NCBI GenBank assembly: GCA_964565765.1
Contig: CAZMGF010000001.1
Coordinates: 1 to 64,000, forward strand
Origin: Bog-1181 sp964565765
Lineage (GTDB): Bacteria; Oederibacteriota; PGYV01; Palsa-1178
DNA length: 64,000 nt
Direction: 5' to 3'
Shown: one piece after another, positions 62,506-64,000 of the stretch
Numbering within the stretch: the stretch's first letter is position 1
Layout of the letters: each line of letters starts with the position of its first letter
Program-made: the position numbers and the translations under genes
Notes under the pieces: model-generated
Database searches by the model: none
The model's input: the letters and a program-made list of their open reading frames with translations, nothing else
Told to the model about the DNA's origin: nothing

Positions 62506-64000
62506 GCGCAAACGAAGAACGCGAACGGCAGCAGCCTCCACCCCAGATGCGCATGGGCGCGATGTTCGGCGGCGGCGGGCCAAGGGGCGGCGGCCATATG
62601 CGCGCTATAGGCAGGCCGGTAGAAAAGGCGAAAAATTTTAAGGGAACGGTAAAAAGGCTGGCGGCTTTTTTAAAACCATACACCATACCGCTGGCTTTAA
62701 CTGCGCTGCTGATAGTTATTTCCAGCGTTATCGCGGCAGCGTCGCCGAAGATACTCGGCCTGGCAATTACCAGCATGTTCAAATCTTTCACGGCAAAAAG
62801 CGCGCCTGATTACGGCTACGTGCTGCGCATCCTGGGCGGGCTCGGGCTGCTTTACATTATAAGTTCTGTTATTACATATTTTACGCAGCGGACGCTTGCC
62901 AGGACGGCGCAGAGGACCGCCTATACAATGCGCAGGCAGCTTGATGAAAAACTGTCGAAACTCCCCCTTAAATATTTTGACACCAAAACCCGCGGGGAAA
63001 TAATGAGCCGCGTGACAAACGACGTGGACAATATCAATAACGCCATGCAGCAGGGGATGTCACAGCTCATCGGCTCCGTAATAGGCATAATTGGCGCGGT
63101 TGTAATGATGCTTATAATAAGCCCGCTGCTCACCCTTATAACAATCATAACCCTGCCTTTATCCTTCGGTGTGACGATGTTTATAGCGAAAAATTCGCAG
63201 AAATATTTCGCCGCACAGCAGAAATCGCTCGGCGAGCTTAACGGCCATATTGAGGAGATGTTCACGGGCCACAGGATAGTAAAGGCATTCGGATATGAGA
63301 AAAAATCCATAGAAAGGTTCGGCGAGATAAATACCAGGCTCTTTAATTCCGGCTGGAAGTCGCAGTTCATTTCCGGATTTATTTTTCCGGTCATGAATTT
63401 TATCAACAACCTGGGCTATGTGGCGGTCTGCGTCGCCGGCGGCATATTTGTCGTGAAAAAGACTATAGAAATAGGGGATGTACAGGCGTTTATCCAGTAC
63501 ATAAGGATGTTCACCCAGCCCGTGGCCCAGTCGGCCAGCGTGATTAACATGCTCCAGTCGGCCGTGGCATCGGCCGAGAGGATATTTGAGGTGCTTGACG
63601 AAACTGAGGAAACATCTGAAACAGAAGCTGCAGTTCCGGCCAAAAAAACAGAGGGCAGGGTCATATTTGATAATGTAAAGTTCGGTTACACTCCGGAAAA
63701 AATATTGTTTGAGTCCCTTTCACTTAATGTGGAGCCAGGGCATACAATCGCAATAGTAGGGCCGACGGGGGCCGGCAAGACAACCCTTGTAAATCTGCTG
63801 ATGCGTTTTTATGAGATTACAGGCGGCGCCATAAGCGTGGACGGCGTTGACACGCGTAATTTAAAGCGGGGGAATTTAAGGCGCATGTTCGGCATGGTGC
63901 TTCAGGACACGTGGCTCTTCTCCGGGACAATACGGGATAACATAGCCTACGCCAGGCCCGGGGCCGCTGATGAGGAAATATTCAGGGCGGCAAAGGCGGC
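62502..64000 (+). CDS. ABC exporter half-transporter, partner (cut by window end)
   Basis: Starts at ATG 62502 (GGAGGAGG before it), overlapping the previous stop as ATGA, and runs off the window after about 500 codons. N-terminal Gly/Pro/Met-rich tail (about 1-35), six transmembrane segments, then the ATPase domain with Walker A GPTGAGKTT (about 421-429). The signature and Walker B lie beyond the window. Expected to pair with the preceding protein and to hold the active catalytic Glu. Confidence 0.9.
   Translation, partial: MSANEERERQQPPPQMRMGAMFGGGGPRGGGHMRAIGRPVEKAKNFKGTVKRLAAFLKPYTIPLALTALLIVISSVIAAASPKILGLAITSMFKSFTAKSAPDYGYVLRILGGLGLLYIISSVITYFTQRTLARTAQRTAYTMRRQLDEKLSKLPLKYFDTKTRGEIMSRVTNDVDNINNAMQQGMSQLIGSVIGIIGAVVMMLIISPLLTLITIITLPLSFGVTMFIAKNSQKYFAAQQKSLGELNGHIEEMFTGHRIVKAFGYEKKSIERFGEINTRLFNSGWKSQFISGFIFPVMNFINNLGYVAVCVAGGIFVVKKTIEIGDVQAFIQYIRMFTQPVAQSASVINMLQSAVASAERIFEVLDETEETSETEAAVPAKKTEGRVIFDNVKFGYTPEKILFESLSLNVEPGHTIAIVGPTGAGKTTLVNLLMRFYEITGGAISVDGVDTRNLKRGNLRRMFGMVLQDTWLFSGTIRDNIAYARPGAADEEIFRAAKA

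Overview
The window reads as chromosomal DNA of a free-living, uncultivated Gram-negative bacterium of moderate G+C. The diderm envelope is shown by a signal-peptide porin ending in an aromatic residue, a TonB-dependent receptor, lipoprotein and periplasmic signals, and secreted proteins with Thr/Pro-rich linkers and FlgD-like C-terminal domains. That last trait recalls candidate phyla such as Goldbacteria or Firestonebacteria, but no marker here fixes the taxonomy (inference). The standard code is used; GTG and TTG starts are common; Shine-Dalgarno sites are strong (GGAGG). I see no tRNA, rRNA, CRISPR array, prophage or transposase.

Layout. 1-2053: polyferredoxin (5' end unclear), PAP2 acid phosphatase, flavodoxin. 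2057-6972: a divergent chemotaxis-like island (CheY, chemoreceptor and CheW on minus; CheA and a small protein on plus). 6986-15309: a PHP-glycosyltransferase fusion divergent from a plus-strand cluster that matches the poorly understood GAK system: PHP-like protein, amphi-Trp protein, PhoU-phosphotransferase fusion, ATP-grasp enzyme, HprK-related kinase and two more amphi-Trp genes, the last with an in-frame TAA. 15493-23999: a complete phosphate-starvation locus (PhoB/PhoR, porin, PstSCAB, PhoU) followed by arsenate reductase. 24090-29506: small Cys-rich proteins, a coiled-coil exported protein and a giant NHL-repeat surface protein. 29583-36219: glmU, prs, rplY, pth, comEA and comEC, interrupted by a repeat-rich intergenic region. 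36315-42984: dTDP-rhamnose genes, a sugar epimerase, a glycosyltransferase, comFC and queC. 42992-49659: a zinc-ribbon membrane protein, cydAB oxidase, a TonB receptor and a second Thr/Pro-rich secreted protein. 49723-56913: NtrB/NtrC-like pair, short chemoreceptor, DNA glycosylase, 4-alpha-glucanotransferase. 56924-57627: HigBA-type toxin-antitoxin. 58094-64000: Mg2+ P-type ATPase with a structured leader, then a heterodimeric ABC exporter cut by the window edge.

Phosphate links several parts. TTAACA-type hexamers at 11-bp steps, ending 15 bp before a TATAAT-like box, lie upstream of the porin and pstC, with variants before phoB. Weaker versions precede cheA and the GAK/PHP-GT divergent promoter. 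The GAK cluster sits directly before phoBR and contains its own PhoU-like domain, so it may belong to the phosphate response (inference). The most novel material is the GAK cluster with its two fusions and nonsense codon, the 11-bp repeat family, the repeat-rich gap at 32760-33022, and the mgtA leader.
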